Assembly (NCBI GenBank): GCA_964247055.1
Contig: OZ176055.1
Coordinates: forward strand, 4,030,001-4,094,000
Reading direction: 5' to 3'
From: Paragordius varius
Taxonomy: Eukaryota > Nematomorpha
DNA length: 64,000 nt
Shown here: one piece after another, positions 39,365 to 53,999 of the stretch
How positions within the stretch are numbered: position 1 is the stretch's first letter
How the letters are laid out: each line of letters opens with the position of its first letter
The notes under the pieces: model-generated
What the model was told of the DNA's origin: nothing
Databases searched by the model: none
The model's input: only the letters and a program-made list of their open reading frames with translations
Made by a program: the position numbers and the translations under genes

Positions 39365-40425
39365 AAGAGCTAGTTTATGACCAGCGTATTCATTTGCCGT
39401 AAAATTTTTATTTGTTTACCTAGTTTTTGAAATATTGAGAGACAATCGAAATCGGGCAAAAAGTGAAAATTAAGGATAATTCAAAAAATAATGATAAAAG
39501 TTGAGATAATATGGTTGAATATCATTTGGGGAGTTTTCTATATATAAATAGCTTAAAATCATATAAATAAGGTTTCTATAAAATCTCAGTTCAAAAATGG
39601 CTTTTTCTTTTAACACACTTAAAAGTCAAAAAGATTTTTATGAAACTATATAAAAATATTTTCTATATTTACTAGCTAAACTCACTATTAAAATCTTATA
39701 ATTCATATCTTATTGGATAAAACTTCTATATCAAAATAAAACAAAAGAATATTTTTTTATTTTTCATTTTTTTGTCATCTGGTTTATGAGTGTTTAAAAA
39801 ATTTATACTGCTTTATTTTTGAATCTTACATGAGTGGGGGTTATAAAGTATATAATTTATGCAAAAAAGTTCTAAAAATGGAAAATCAACTAAATATCCG
39901 TACATATTTCAGTTAAAATATTAAATTGAGTTAAACAAATTTGTTAGAGGGATTTGAACGGATTGTTGGTTGATATTTAATTACTTTTATATCCTATTTT
40001 GCATAAAATATATATTTTTTAACTCCCATTTATGTAAGATTCCAAAATAAAATAGTATAGTTTTTTATACACTCATAAACCAGTTGAAAAAATGAAATAA
40101 ATAAAAAACAATATATTTTAGTTTTATTTTGATATAGTTTTTTACTAAATAAAATATGATAAAAAGAAAAACGCCATCTTTTGTACAGAGATTTATAGAA
40201 ACCCTATTTATATGAAGCTACTTATCCATAGAAAATATCCCCAAAATGATAATCAACTATAATATATCTTTTATCCTTATTTTTTGAATTATCTTTAATT
40301 ATCCTTAATTTTCACTTTTTGCCCGATTTTGATTTTCTCTTCTTATTTCAAAAACTAGGTGGTCAACCATTGCGGCAAATTCAATCGTCATAAGCTATCT
40401 CATAAAAAAATTTTTTTTTAAAAAA
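39365..40425. repeat. Foldback: ~1-kb inverted repeat
   Basis: Left arm about 39365-39865, right arm about 40001-40425, centre about 39866-40000. Matching words in inverse order include CTAGTTTTTGAAATA / TATTTCAAAAACTAG, CGGGCAAAAAGTGAAAATTA / TAATTTTCACTTTTTGCCCG, TAAGGTTTCTATAAA against the inverse of TTTATAGAAACCCTA, CTGGTTTATGAGTG / CACTCATAAACCAG, and CTTACATGAGTGGGGGTT against the inverse of AACTCCCATTTATGTAAG. The left arm has about 70 extra bases. No open frame. It could be a foldback-type element or a locus giving hairpin RNA. Confidence 0.85.
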
Positions 40426-40440
40426 AATTAACCCTCTTTT

Positions 40441-43400
40441 TTGAACCAGTGTATTATAGTAAATGATAAGTTATGGAGGTATTCTAATTATAGATTTTAG
40501 AAGTTACAATATAAATATCAGCTTTTATATGTAGAAAAATGATACAAATTACAACTTATAAATTTAAATCCTGGGTACAAACACCCATAATGTCATCATG
40601 TGCAAAATCAAAGACAAACGATAATGATTTAATTGAGTAATTATTTTGTAAAATCTCTGATTTCGCAAAATTGGCGGCATGCATTATTTTTAAGAATGAC
40701 TATGCTATAATTTATGAGTTTAAATTGAAATTTTTCTTACCCAATTATTTGTGAAATTTTGTTATTATTAATAATAAACTGAGAAATTTCTTAATATCCT
40801 AATACAATAATGATTAATTTAAAATTTGTCATGATAGGTGACATTAATTATCTAAATATATTATAAAGAGTAAAAACTTATTTAAATCCATTATTTTCAT
40901 TGCAATATGACCACCATCAAAAAATATAAATAAAAATATCTCAGTAATAAATCATAAGGGGTAGAGAGTGTATATATCAGAATGCTCTTATATTCCAAGA
41001 TTTTAAAATGATTTATATTTATGATTTATTATGACTTAATATAAAAATGGTGACATTATTTTTGAATAAATAATTTATTGTAGTTTTTTACTTCACCTGG
41101 CTGGTTTTTATGTGATAAGAATTTTTTTAAGTTAACATTTTCTAAAAACACAATAACAAAAAAGTCAATGTTATTATCATTATCATATTAACGTTAAATA
41201 AAAAAATTTAAATAATATTTGGCTAGTTAATAAAAAATGCAAAATGTGACAACATAGAAATCGTTCTTTTTTTATTCCACACTCTTTATAAGTTAGTGGT
41301 TGGTCATATTCATATTTTTTCAAAATAAAAATAGAGCTTTTATAAATATATATACATGTACAACTCATACATTAATATAGTAAACGCATGTTTTAACACA
41401 AAAATCGATAAGGATCTCTTTTTACTTATCCCATTTATTATAAACCTGAAAAACTAATAAAAAATGAATGTTAGAATACTTTATTATCCTTTACTTTCAA
41501 GTTATGAAAGTGCTATCATAAATTTTCTCTTCCGATGCAACTAACTGTATTAAGAAACAGCGCTGACAAAATTTCCTTTTAATTAGTTTCCGAAAAAATG
41601 CCGAGTTTCCTTCTTATCTTTGATGAAAACCCGCAACAGAACACAAACACAGACTTTAACACTTGTTGACTTTCTCAAACATATGCTTTTGTCACAAAAA
41701 AATTTCGATGATATTTTTATTTTTGGTAAAATATTCTAAAATTAATCTTGTTTTTTGTTGCCCCTAATCACCCTATTTACTAATAAACATAAATCAAAAG
41801 TGTGCCCACGTATAAATTAGTTCCGCTTTTATTGATTTTTTCTATATTTGAATAAAAACTGACTACTTTGGATTTATCTTGGTTTTAATAAGAATTCTAA
41901 TCATATTAAATATAGGTGATTAATTTTTTGAGGACATTATTATCTTTGCAAATTAATTGAAATTAAATTAAAATGTGGCTTTATATCTGTTAAATGTATC
42001 ATATAAATTGGTTTACGTTATAGCCGGTTATCTAAAAGCTAAAATTTTAAAAGTTTTTTACTGTCCTCTAGTGAGAACGTTCCGAATTCAATGTTCTTTT
42101 TAATATAAAATTATATTCCAGGATCAATAAACAGAGTATAGAAATATAGCTCCTTTTTTCTTTTTAATTTAATTTTAATTTAATATTCTTATATACACAG
42201 CTTCTAAATTGATATATACAGCTGGACTAGTTCAAATTCGCTTTTTAATTAGATATTCTGTGTGATATTTTATGCGGCCGAAAAATTTATATAATGGACG
42301 AGTTGTGAAGAAAAGATTTTCACTAAATATTTATAAGGCAAAAATATTTTGCATTCTGGTTTGTTTTCAAGAGAACGAAACGTAATGAAATGGAATGGAT
42401 TCTAAAGTATTGGTCCTATTGGAACTGTCATATATTTATTTGTTTTATTTCTGAGATTTTTCGCTTATTATTACAACGCTTCATACCAATATTAATGGTG
42501 GTATTAACATTATTCATAAATATGGTCATGATATAATTCTTAAACCATAAATTCCTTTCATTTGCAAATAACGTAATAAAAATTAGAAAATAAGTTTTTT
42601 CTAAAAAAAATAATTAAATCTATTTTTATAATTTTTTTTGGATATATGCTATCTATAATCCATCCATTCCCCTGAAAAATTCATTCGAAAGTAAAATAAC
42701 TTTATTTAAATGTGTGTTTTCAATTCAACTTATCTGGTTATTCTCCACATGCCAACTGCTAATATATTATAAAATATTTTATACGAGGTCAGTTGCCCGG
42801 AATAAAATTTTTTCGGGTTAAAGTTGAAAAGTTTATGTTTTAAGAAAAGCTTATGGTACTATTGTTTTTAATCAAATAATCTGATTTCTTCATTTCTTTT
42901 TACCTTTATTTTTGATACTATGTTAATACTTTAATTGATTTATAATAAAATATAATATTTTCACTTTATGACCTTTTGGGGTAGTTTGATACCGGCCATT
43001 TAAAATTGAGGTATCTTAAAAATATTTTGGGTGTATACCAATTTTTTTTATAAAAAATGTAAAATGTAAAAAGTCATCATCTTCTCAAACTTTTCTGCCG
43101 CCCTTTTTCCTTTATTTTATTTTCATAAATTGTGTATAAAAAAGGCAAATAAAAGTATATATGACTGAAAATATAAATTAATTAACTTTGTAAGCTTTAT
43201 AGACACAATTTACCAGCATATTTTTGATATTTATCGATTTTAATGTGAGCTGTTCTATCTTGTTTTCGAATCTGAATTCGGCACTATAAAAGTTAAAAAC
43301 TGTGAAAATTCAATTTTGTTATCAAAGGGAAGTTTTGATAAATTGATTTTAATAACTCTATAAACAATTTGTTTATTATACTCAGTGTAGAATACAACCT

Positions 43401-44863
43401 TAAAGTTATACCTTACAAAGAAGATAATCTACAGTTAAAATAAAATCAATTTTGAAATATTTTTAACTGCGATTCCTATTCTAAGGGTTTCAAAAAGACT
43501 TAAAATCCGTTAAAATTGATAAGTTATTATTCACAGAAATGTTGACAATAAAATAGCTAAGATTTTATAGTTAATGTTATATATACATATTTGGTTTTTA
43601 CGGATTTTTCTGAGATATATCTATGATTTATTCTGCCACTTGCCAATAACATATCAAAAATTTAATCATATTTATAGAAATTCTTAAATTTATTATTTAA
43701 ATTATATTACTCGCTATAATATTTAGTTGGTCTAACCTTCTTATTTCCCAGTTACTGAGAGTTAATATTCACATAAAATTATTTTGTCGCGTTTATGTGT
43801 GACATCATTTAGAAACAGCTAACTTTTTAAATAAATTTTATGTGAAGGTCATCATCATTCATTTATCACAAAATTAATAAATTATATTTTGGATAAATTA
43901 AATCCCATATAACTACCATATATTTCTGTCTGTTTTTGTATTTCGTATATAAAAACTTAATGTAATATTTTTCTTTCAACCTATATTATATTGTAAAATT
44001 AGGGATACTACCAAATATGAATATTAAATAGTTTGTTTTATCTAATAATTATGTTAATAATTACATTATAGTTTGAGAGTAAAGTAAATCTATTTTTAAA
44101 GCAAATATTGGAAGAAGCGCAGCATCTTATAACTTTTATTTATTCTGATTTTTATCTTTTTTAGTTCCGTAAGATATAAATATTTCATATTTTTGAAAAA
44201 TATCCAAAAAAATATTTTTCAAAGTGAAGATATATGCAAAAATCAATAATACATTGTTATACACTATATGTAGTATATATATTATCAGATAAAAAATCAA
44301 ATGTTTTAGCCATATTAACAGATAGTGACCATAATGATCGATATGTTAAACACATCCTCTTTTATTAATTAAAAGATTTTAAATTTTTATAGTTTGGTTA
44401 ATGTTATATCCTTAATGTGATTGATAAATATAAAACAAAACCCTGTCTGGTTTATAATAGTGCACTTCACAACAAGTTTCTCTACTAGATAGTTTTTAAT
44501 TAAGGATAAATTTGGCCACATAAATAATAACCCTGTTAAAAAATCAAAAGTCTGGTTTTCCGTTTTCCAGCTTGCATAATTATATGAAAATTTTAAAATG
44601 ATATTTTAATATATGTTTATGATTCAAAAATTAATTAATCTTGAGTATCTCAAGAATCATATATAAGCAACAAGATGGTTCAATTGTATCCGTGCTTTTC
44701 CCTAAATTTAATTAAATTTATTTAAAAAATTAAAAATATATAGAATAAATTTATTGGAAGATAGGTATAAACAAGTTAAAACCTTTATTTAAATTAAACT
44801 TGTATAAAAATATATTTATTCGTAGTGAATATAAAGATGGCGTTTTTTAGCAGGTCATTATAT
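40441..44863. other. Gene desert with F and G repeat fragments
   Basis: No gene seen. About 42780-42960 resembles G (GGAATAAAATTTTTTCGGG, GTTAAAG) and about 42990-43370 is an F copy. Confidence 0.5.
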
Positions 44864-45283
44864 TTAAGTAAAAAACTTCGATTCTAATTGGGGTGTAGGA
44901 ATGCCCCAGACAATATTTAAATTGATATTTTTAAATAACTGCTGAAAGAAACTCCAATTGAAATTTATGCTTCTATCTAACTAAATATTATATAAACAAA
45001 CCACAATATCTAAATTAAATTTAGTTTTGGAAAAAAATTTCGTATCAAACTACTTGACGCCATTTTCATTTTGCAAAATTTTTTCAAAATATCGTGTTAA
45101 TTTGATTCATGCCTAAGGTTTACTTTTTGATTAAAATCACATTTAACATTGTTATAAAAAAGAGTGGTATATTTTGCAATATTTTTATATCTAGCCATTT
45201 TTGATATTTAATTTTAAACAAGCCTTGGGATAACCAATTTGAATCGAAGGACTAAAATGAATGTGTTATATCCAAGTGTTTAA
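44864..45283 (+). mobile_element. TTAA-flanked MITE, internally deleted
   Basis: 420 bp. Both ends are recognisable (ACTTCGATTCTAATTGGGGT; GTTATATCCAAGTGTTTAA), with about 165 bp of the right interior missing. Confidence 0.82.
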
Positions 45284-47460
45284 AGTAAAAAGATATCACA
45301 ATTTTTAAATTTTGAGACAATATCTTAAAAGAGAAATATCCATGTTTCACATTAACACTTGAGAAATATGGAATTATAGCCTAAAAAGATGGATTAGGTG
45401 TTTTGTCTGTTTTCAGCTATAATAGCATCTCTATTTTGTTTAATTTAATTTTTTTAATATAAAACACTTCCAACACGAATAACGCGGGCCTCATCTCTGG
45501 AACAAAAAAGCTATTCGGCCGCATTTGGAAAATGGGCATTAAACAAATATTTTAGTAGATAGACCTAAGTCTGTAAAAGAACTATTTATTTTAACACTAT
45601 TTTGCTTTTGATCAAATTTGTTAAAAAAATTTCTATTACATTTCGTAAAATTTTGTATATATGATTTCTTCCGAGCCGCATTGATATTATGGATTGGCAT
45701 GTTGAAAACCCCTGTTCTAAAATAATCTCTTCTTTCGGTTTTTATACCTGATTATAACTTTTTTAAAACTTTTATATATTATAAATACTTATATGTTTGG
45801 TAAAAAACCCAAATAAACCAAATGTAATCTTAAATAGCACGCGTATGCAATATTTCTTTTAACTTTGCACGGCCTTATTGCATTTAGTTTTGTTAAGACA
45901 AGAAACTAAGAAGTTACAAATTACAAAATTAAATGTGCATAACTTTCAAATTTATTAGTCACATACAAGCCATCTTAAAAAACAACAAATTATAGTAATG
46001 AAAAATTTTTTCACACGAGAGATTTTAAATATATTTTAAATAAAATTACTTCTTTCATATTTTGTCGAAATGATTTTAACAAAAAGGGTTTTCTCAGTTT
46101 AAAATAAGTAATTAAAGGTTTCATCGCTAGAAATTTTAAAGCGTAAAGATGGATAGTATCTTAAGGTTCTGATTTCAGGGATTTTAGGTTTTCTTAAATG
46201 TCAAAATATTCATCCCATTATATTATTTATTTAATCCGTTTTTCAATTTCGGCACATTTTATCAACCGATTCTTATTTAATCAACCCAAGTTCGTGGCTT
46301 ATAGCCATAATATTTGTTTAAATTCTTTTTTACTTAATTCATAATTTATATTATCAGTTTTAATTAGTTAGTATATTACAGTTAAGAATGAAATACATAG
46401 TATCAGTAATTAAAACATAAATTGACTTCATCGACGCTCATCTTCTAAAATTTACCAATCACGTGACTGAATTTTTTTTTTACAGCATTATTTCTTGTCG
46501 GTGCCCCCCCCCCCCCCCATCTTGCATCGCTATTTAGTCAAAATAAAAAATTTCTGAGCAATAAGCTGGTGATAAAACAGAGGTAAAGGAAAATATTTTA
46601 AATTATAACAAAATTATAAATCAAAATGTCTTCTTGACTATTTCTGGTGACTTATTCTATATACCTTTTAATTTGTCATACGTTTATAATTGAAATTATT
46701 GCAATATTAAAGCGCTCAGACAAATATTAGTATATAATATTATAGGGCAACTTTCTTAAAAATGGGGTATTAAGCTCGGCACATTTTTAAATGAATGAAT
46801 ATCAATTAATGTAGTTAAATGGTCCTAGATGAATATAGAAAAATCCTTCAGAGCCCACATTTTGTATGTTTGCTAACTATATAAATGTAGCGACATAATA
46901 TGAAAATGTCTTCCTGTTTTGCAGAAAAATACTTTACTTTTTTTGCACGGGGTAAGGCGGATGAGTAAATTTAAAGAAGAAAAACAATTTTGATAAATAT
47001 CATTGATTTTGAAATGGCCTTTACACGTTCCCCTTTGGTATGCGACCCCTGCCCTCTTTTGCGCACGCTAGAGGCGATTTAGAGCCAGAAATTAAAAAAT
47101 TATTTACCTCGATCTCCAACACTTATTTGGATTTATTTTTTAAAAAAATTAATATCTGTCAATCGTTACAATGCTATATCTATTTTAATAACCATATCCA
47201 CTATTATGATATAATAATAATATTTAATCCATCATTTTTTGATCCAAAAAATAATCAATTATTTATTTGATGTGAGATGTAAGGTGGAATTAAGTAATGC
47301 CATATATTTTTCGCCAAAACCTATTTATGGAAAAAAATATCATATTTTTACAAATCTTTTAAATTGCATCCAAAAATATCCGTATAAAAATGAATCTGTT
47401 CCTAAGTTTTGAATTAATTAGATAAAAAAATTTAAAAAATAGCAATGTAAATTATAAAAT

Positions 47461-47620
47461 TGGCGTGATGGTATACTAGGTAGGGCGCCGGACTCTTATA
47501 CTACGTGCCAGAGTTTGAACCCCGAAACTACGCAATATCATCACCGTCATTCCTGGGCAGGCGAGTGTTACCTTTATAAGTCCGGATACAATTTAAATCC
47601 TTGGCTTTTTAAAAAAAGGA
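47461..47620 (+). mobile_element. tRNA-derived SINE
   Basis: tRNA-like head with a polymerase III A box TGGTATACTAGG (47469-47480) and B box GAGTTTGAACC (47511-47521). Only GCGT/ACGC of an acceptor stem can pair, so it is not a working tRNA. The body TGGGCAGGCGAGTGTTACC (about 47554-47572) recurs at 60851-60948 in reverse. An A-rich segment follows. Confidence 0.72.
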
Positions 47621-50600
47621 AAAAAGTTATTCTAAACTGTATATATAATGTAAATAAAATCGTATGAGAAATCGAAGAATTGACAAAAAAATTATCAATC
47701 GTCTAATTTTTTAATATATTAATTACTAGGAAATAAGAAATATATAGATACAGCGCATCCGATTAGAACCATTTATCGACTTTTCTATAGTTAACCAAAA
47801 TAGATAATTCACAATATATTAGCAACAATATTGAAACCTAAGGGCCTTTAATATTATAATTAGAATTGTTAATCAAAACGATGATTGTTAGAACTGATTT
47901 TTTTATGCGATCCCTAAACTAACTCAAAATATTTGGCCTATTTGAACACAAAACATTTTACATACATATACAATTCCATTGTTTAAGGCATTCAACACCT
48001 CAAAGTTTAAATCAAAATTAATTTTATAAATCTATAATTAATTTTTTTAACTTGCACCATTTGGTTGATTTTGGGCTGTAGTATTCTTCTTTATATATGT
48101 TTTTCCCAAATTTAAAAATACTGCGACAAAAGAAAGAAACATCTAAGCATGACTATATTATCTAATATACGAGTACTTGAAATAAGGGTTACTTAATTTA
48201 AAATAAAATTGACTTATAAATTATAAAGCCAAATAGAAGAAACATTTTATCCATCACATTGAAAAGATCTGGGCTTTATTTCTGCTATTCTCTTATTGAA
48301 GGCCATGTTTTTTAAATTTCTGATTACGCTGGTTACAACAATTAAGTTTCTCTGTGCTATAGCATTTATCCATAAACTGCGTTTGACAATGAAATTTTTA
48401 GAAAATCAATGAATTATATTTTTGATAAAATTTTGAGACCATTACTAGCGTTATATATAACAAAATAAACTATTTGCGAGTCATTCAAGTGGAACACCGC
48501 CTAAGTAATAAATCTTCAATTTTATATTGGTTAAAATCTAGAGTCGAATAAGTGTATCTCTTAATTGTATCAACAGCAAAGAAAGCGTTTTATACCTTTA
48601 AAAGTTTTATAGGATTTTCGCAAGCAAAATGGTTTACTGTTATTATTAATTTGATTATATTAATATTAATTTACCTGGAAATTATTTTTAAAACATGTCT
48701 AAAATTCTAAAAAAAATATATATTATATATTATATTATTTTAATACACATATTTTAGAAGTCTGATTTGCCATACTATACCTTAGCATTAGAGTTTAAAA
48801 ATTCTTAATTATAGCGGTTGAATTATATTAAAATTTATTCATAATTTGATTGCTCCCATAGTAGAACTATTTCAAAATGAATATGACCTTGAGTAGAATT
48901 TTCTGCCATTTTAATTATTATTATTGCTATCATTATTTTGATGATGATAATACACTGTAGAATTGTGCAATTAATTTTTAACTATATAATCAAAATGACA
49001 AAAATATTTACAAACTGCACAAAACTGGTCCGCATAAATGTTTCTTTTGTGCGAAAAAAAGTAAATTTAAATGATGATATTAAAGAAAAAAAAAGAAGAC
49101 AGTTTCCCATAGACTAAAATCTATTTTCACAAGGCAAAATAAACTTTGATGATTATTTCATAATACCCCAATAAAACAGTTTTCCATCATTTTTTATCAA
49201 TTAAAGATTCTTACAAAAGGACAAAAATTACCCATATATAATTGGTTGCGGATTTTATTTCATAACTTATCTTTTATTTCTTGACATTTTCTATCCTATA
49301 TTACAATTAGTAAATTTTTATAAATCTTTTCAAAGGCTGATCTTTAGCAAAAACATACTGTTAGTTATCGTCTGCTATTTATTCTTACATCTGATGTAAA
49401 GTAATATTATTTTGAGTATCACGTTCAAAATCAAGCAAAGTCCAAATTTGACATATTAAATCTTACATGTGCTTAAAACATACCTCCGCATTCTAAAATA
49501 TGATATCAATCTAGCACACGGATTTTGAATAAAACTGGTTATAAATTCCAATATAGGTATGACATTTTAACATATAATTAGGATTGTTATTTGTTATTTT
49601 TTTAAGGTTTTTTTCTTTTCTCAATGTTTTATTTTTTTCTTCGTGATTATGTCCAATACTCGTAACGATATATATTTGTGATATTTTTAGAAATTTTAAA
49701 TCGATCTTTTCCCCGATATATCTACAAATATTAATAATTTGTAGGATCCATTAAATATTTTTTAGTGTCATAAATTAATTTTTTATTTGATTTAAGTCAA
49801 ATAAATACGTTATTAAAAAGCAATCTGTCAAAACAAGGTGACAATTAAAAAATCTTGCCAATTAAAATTAATTTTATTATTAGAAGTACGGACTCTGCTT
49901 GCTCATTTATTATTATTAATATATATCCCAAAGATAAGTTATCTATTTAAGGTTATTTACTTTCTGGATCAAGTATCTATCTATACAAACATGATTAGAA
50001 TTTCATTCATATTTCCGTTGGATTAATTTGTATAGATACAATAACAATATAAATATAATATTTTATCTATATATGTAAAATTATAACAACAGTAAAATGT
50101 AAAACATAAATCATAGAAAAATGATTTATTTAAGGAAATAGCCTTTAACAAGTACAAATAGAATCTTAAAATGGATGAGTATATATCGAATGTGAGAAAG
50201 GGATTATATATTTGATGATTTTCTTCTCATTCTCGTGTTTTTTACAATCTTTCTTAGCGAGAAATGATTATTAAAAAACATAAAACATGCACACAATCTT
50301 TTAGCAAAGCCATCTTTTTTATAAATTGTGGTAAGATACCAAACAAAAGTTATTTTTTACCAGTATTTTCCGTTAGTTTTTATTATAATAGTATCATAAT
50401 TTGTTTTAAACCTAAATAAAATTGTGAGGACATGACACTTACAGAAGGCGATTATCCCAAAAATGGTATTGTTCCTTAATATATAATCTCTTTAAATATA
50501 ATCATACTACTGTTTTTTGTTCAAAAAACTTGCCAATGTAAAATTTGCTTGGTTGTTACTTACATTATAAAATGGAAATTTTTACAAATCCTTTAAAGTA

Positions 50601-51791
50601 TTATAACTATCTATGGCTTTAAATTTTAAAATAGAATAATAAATTTTTATTTGGTCACCAACCTGAATCCCTATGGGATTACGATTGAAAGGTCTAACTA
50701 ACATTTCATTCTATTAATAACTAATATATCATATACATCTAGCCACATAATATAGAGATGAAATATTTAAAATGGGAAAAAAATAAGGTCCAAATAAAAA
50801 ATATATGGTTAAAAGTTTTATTAAGCAAAAATTTACGTCCTAAAACCATTGAATTTAGTTTATGTTGTATTTTATTATGGATTCTAAAAAAGTAAATGAT
50901 TTTTGGATTGCGGAATTTTAAGATATGGTTGGAAATGACAATTTAATGGAAGAAATGCTTTAATTCATGTTTTGATAATACTCAGGTGAAAATAATGAAT
51001 ATAAAATTTATAAAAGATTGATTTTTATTATATAGATTAGCGTCAAAGTAGCCCCAAATAAGTTACAAATGTATTTTTTTCTATCAAAGATAATACGATT
51101 TTTTAAAATGTGGATTGTTATTAAAAATATAAACAGTTCAAGATACATCATAAATAAAATGTAAAATTGTTATAGTTTAACTAAATCATAAATTTGAAAA
51201 GTACATAGTTTTTATATTTTTTTGAAAAGTTCAGCACTAACTTTTTACCAAAAACGGCACGAAATCGTGCTCTCATAGTATATATATAGATAACTGAATA
51301 CTATTAAATAAATAACCAATTATGTTTGCAAAAACTGATAAAAAATATTTTTTTAAAAAAATTTAAAAGTTAATATTTTAATTATTTAGCTCCTATGCAA
51401 TAATGCCTAAAACGTACTCAAAAATAATTAATTAATATTAATGTTCCCTTTTTGGCATAGCATCTCTTAATATTTCTTGTGATATACCGCATAAATTTTC
51501 ACACTGAATATAATTATGTATATTAAAGACGAAGATCAAAGAATCAAGATAAGTAAGTCACCTTAAATTATTAAAATTAATTAAAAATATTTTTGAGATC
51601 TTACAAAACCATATAAAGATAAAAAGTCCAATTTTTTTGCAAAACCATTTTAAATTATGATTTAGGATTAAACCAAGCCTTAGCCAATTTTGAGATAAAT
51701 ACAGATTTGCCAAGTAATAAAAATAAAAAATAAGCCTTAATTTACGATTTAGGTATAAATATAATATTACATTTGATTTTACCTCTTAATC

Positions 51792-51794
<3 letters not shown>

Positions 51795-51828
<34 letters not shown>
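51795..51828. repeat. (TA)n microsatellite
   Basis: About 17 AT dinucleotides. Confidence 0.9.
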
Positions 51829-52856
51829 CTTCTTATTTTCCCAATATATACCACAAACTAAACATTAATTTATTGGTCCACAATAAATTATATCTTTCAT
51901 GAAAAAGAGTTATCGTTGAACGCAGAAAAAGTTTTTTAATCAAATTATTGGTTGCGTTTATTTCGTTTTTTTGGACGATTTTTTTGTCATTCTCTGGATA
52001 GGCAACATACACCACTTGAAAGACCTATATTTATATAAGCGTTTTCATATAATAATATACATTATTAATATGAATTTTAGCAATAAAGTAATAATTGAAA
52101 ATGAAACATTAATCTATTTAGCGAAAAAAAACTTACTCTATGTTGTTGGAATATTAATTTTGGCCTCTATTCAGAACGGACCCCATCGTATAAATTGTGT
52201 GTTGACATTATAATAAAGAGGAGACATAATTTAACACAAATAATATAATATTATTTCTCTACGAATACGTAGGAACACTGGTCCAAATTAGTTTTTGTCA
52301 TATATTAAGTATGATAAATGTGCTTTTTCGTAAGCATAAAGATTATAAATAAATTATTAATAATTTTAATTTGAGCCTTTGCTATCATTTTCTAGCATAT
52401 AAATCATTAGAATTTGAGTGTATATAAATCATTTGTTTTTAAAAATAGAAAAATTTATAATTAATTGTTTCAAAGTCTAATAAAAATTAACTTATCTACA
52501 ATTGGTTGCAAAAAAATGTATATTAAATAAAGGCCTTAAAACTACTACCTCAAAAAATGAAAACCAGGTGGTTTTCTTAAATAGTTACAGATGACTCAAA
52601 GGCAAATGGTTCTGAAATCGGTTTATAAGTTTATAACCGCTTCCTTATTTAAATGTATGAAAATTTTATCCGTGATTTTACTAATTATTTTAATGGTAAC
52701 TTCACAACTATTTAACTTTTTTAAAGGTAAGAATTCATACTTGATCATATCAATTTGAGTTTTATGTCTCTTCGCCACAGAAAACACCATTTTAATCAAT
52801 ACAGTTTCTTTAGTGTATCATAAATAATTGACTTAAATGTCATGCTTTTCAAAATA

Positions 52857-53080
52857 TACTATTTATAGTTTAAATGCACCCTAAAATATTATGCGTTTTC
52901 TAAGATTAAAAATTACCTTTATTTTGTAATATTTTTAAAATATAAAATTCTGTTTAAAACCAATATAATGCTGAAAAAATTATAAACTATGTCGTATAAA
53001 TATATTTCATATTAATGATGAGTTGAAAACAAATAATTTGAATTGAATTTTTCAAGGGTGAATTTAAATTATAAATGGTA
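52857..53080. mobile_element. 21-bp-unit MITE, copy D (reverse, minimal)
   Basis: Left end TACTATTTATAG, right end ATAAATGGTA. One unit remains on the left and about two on the right. The interior (TATGCGTTTTCTAAGATTAAA, then AATGCTGAAAAAATTATAAAC) is the reverse complement of copy B's interior. Confidence 0.78.
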
Positions 53081-53999
53081 TGGTTATAAGGGAAATTTTG
53101 CTAATAAGAGTAAAGAGAGCTATTATTGTCCATTTGAGTATTTTAATTGGGTTTTAATACCACCTTAACAAATTACTGTGCATATCAAAAATTTTGAAAA
53201 TATATACCAATAGAAATCTCTATTCTATACTTTGGAGTTTAACAATGATTTATATTTAAAAAAAATCTAGATTTAATAAGTATGGTTGTGTATTAGAAAA
53301 AAAAATATATTTTTTAGTTTTTTTGTATAAAAATAAGTTTTTTCAGATATTATTTTGTAAAATATATTTTGCGTAGAATTTAACCAAATTATACGTGTTT
53401 GTTGGGTAATGCGCATCCACAGCCGAAGTTATAAAAAATATTTCACGCATCTCTATATAAAAATTATATAGAAGTTGTCGAATTTAAAAAGTAGAATTAA
53501 GCCGAGAGTTGTATATGTGCATTCATTACATAGAAAAATAAGATTATAATATGATGCAAAAAATTTTTTTAGTTCTACGCATTAGCTTAAATTTAAAATA
53601 TTGAAATAGAATAAGTTATCAAAATTTCTGCTCGAATTGGGAAAATATAATTAAATGACACAAACTCAATTGTAATCTTCGCATCATATAATAATATGAA
53701 TTACTAAAAGAAAATTTGATACATGTGTAAAAAATTGTTAAACTCCCTAAAAATTATATCATTGTCAATTTTCTAATTTGTTTGAATTTTAAAGGGCAGA
53801 GCGAAATAGCAAGTAGTCTCTGTGTTAGCTATTAATATGGATTATATTTTGGAGTAATGGAAGTTTCCACTACATGTTCTTATATTTACTTGCAATTCAT
53901 GATTTGTAAAATTAAGAATGCGCGTAGAAATTAAGACTGCAATTCAAAACTGTTTAACCAGGCCAACTTCAATATAAATTATTAAAATGCTTAAAAGCT

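Larger units (their letters stand above)
45284..52856. other. Gene desert
   Basis: AT-rich, no coding exon recognised. A CCCCTG-ended patch with GCCGCATTG near 45690-45716 looks like one end of a hAT-type element without a clear partner. A run of about 17 C at 46503-46519 stands out. A SINE lies at 47461-47620. (TA)n occurs at 51795-51828. A 76-codon frame at 47040-47270 shows no family resemblance. Confidence 0.5.

Noticed and set aside
45690-45716. hAT element ending in CCCCTG
   Set aside because: Only one end is visible; no matching opposite end or target duplication was found.
47461-47535. tRNA gene
   Set aside because: Acceptor and anticodon stems do not fold properly; the body sequence shared with 60851-60948 shows it is a SINE head.
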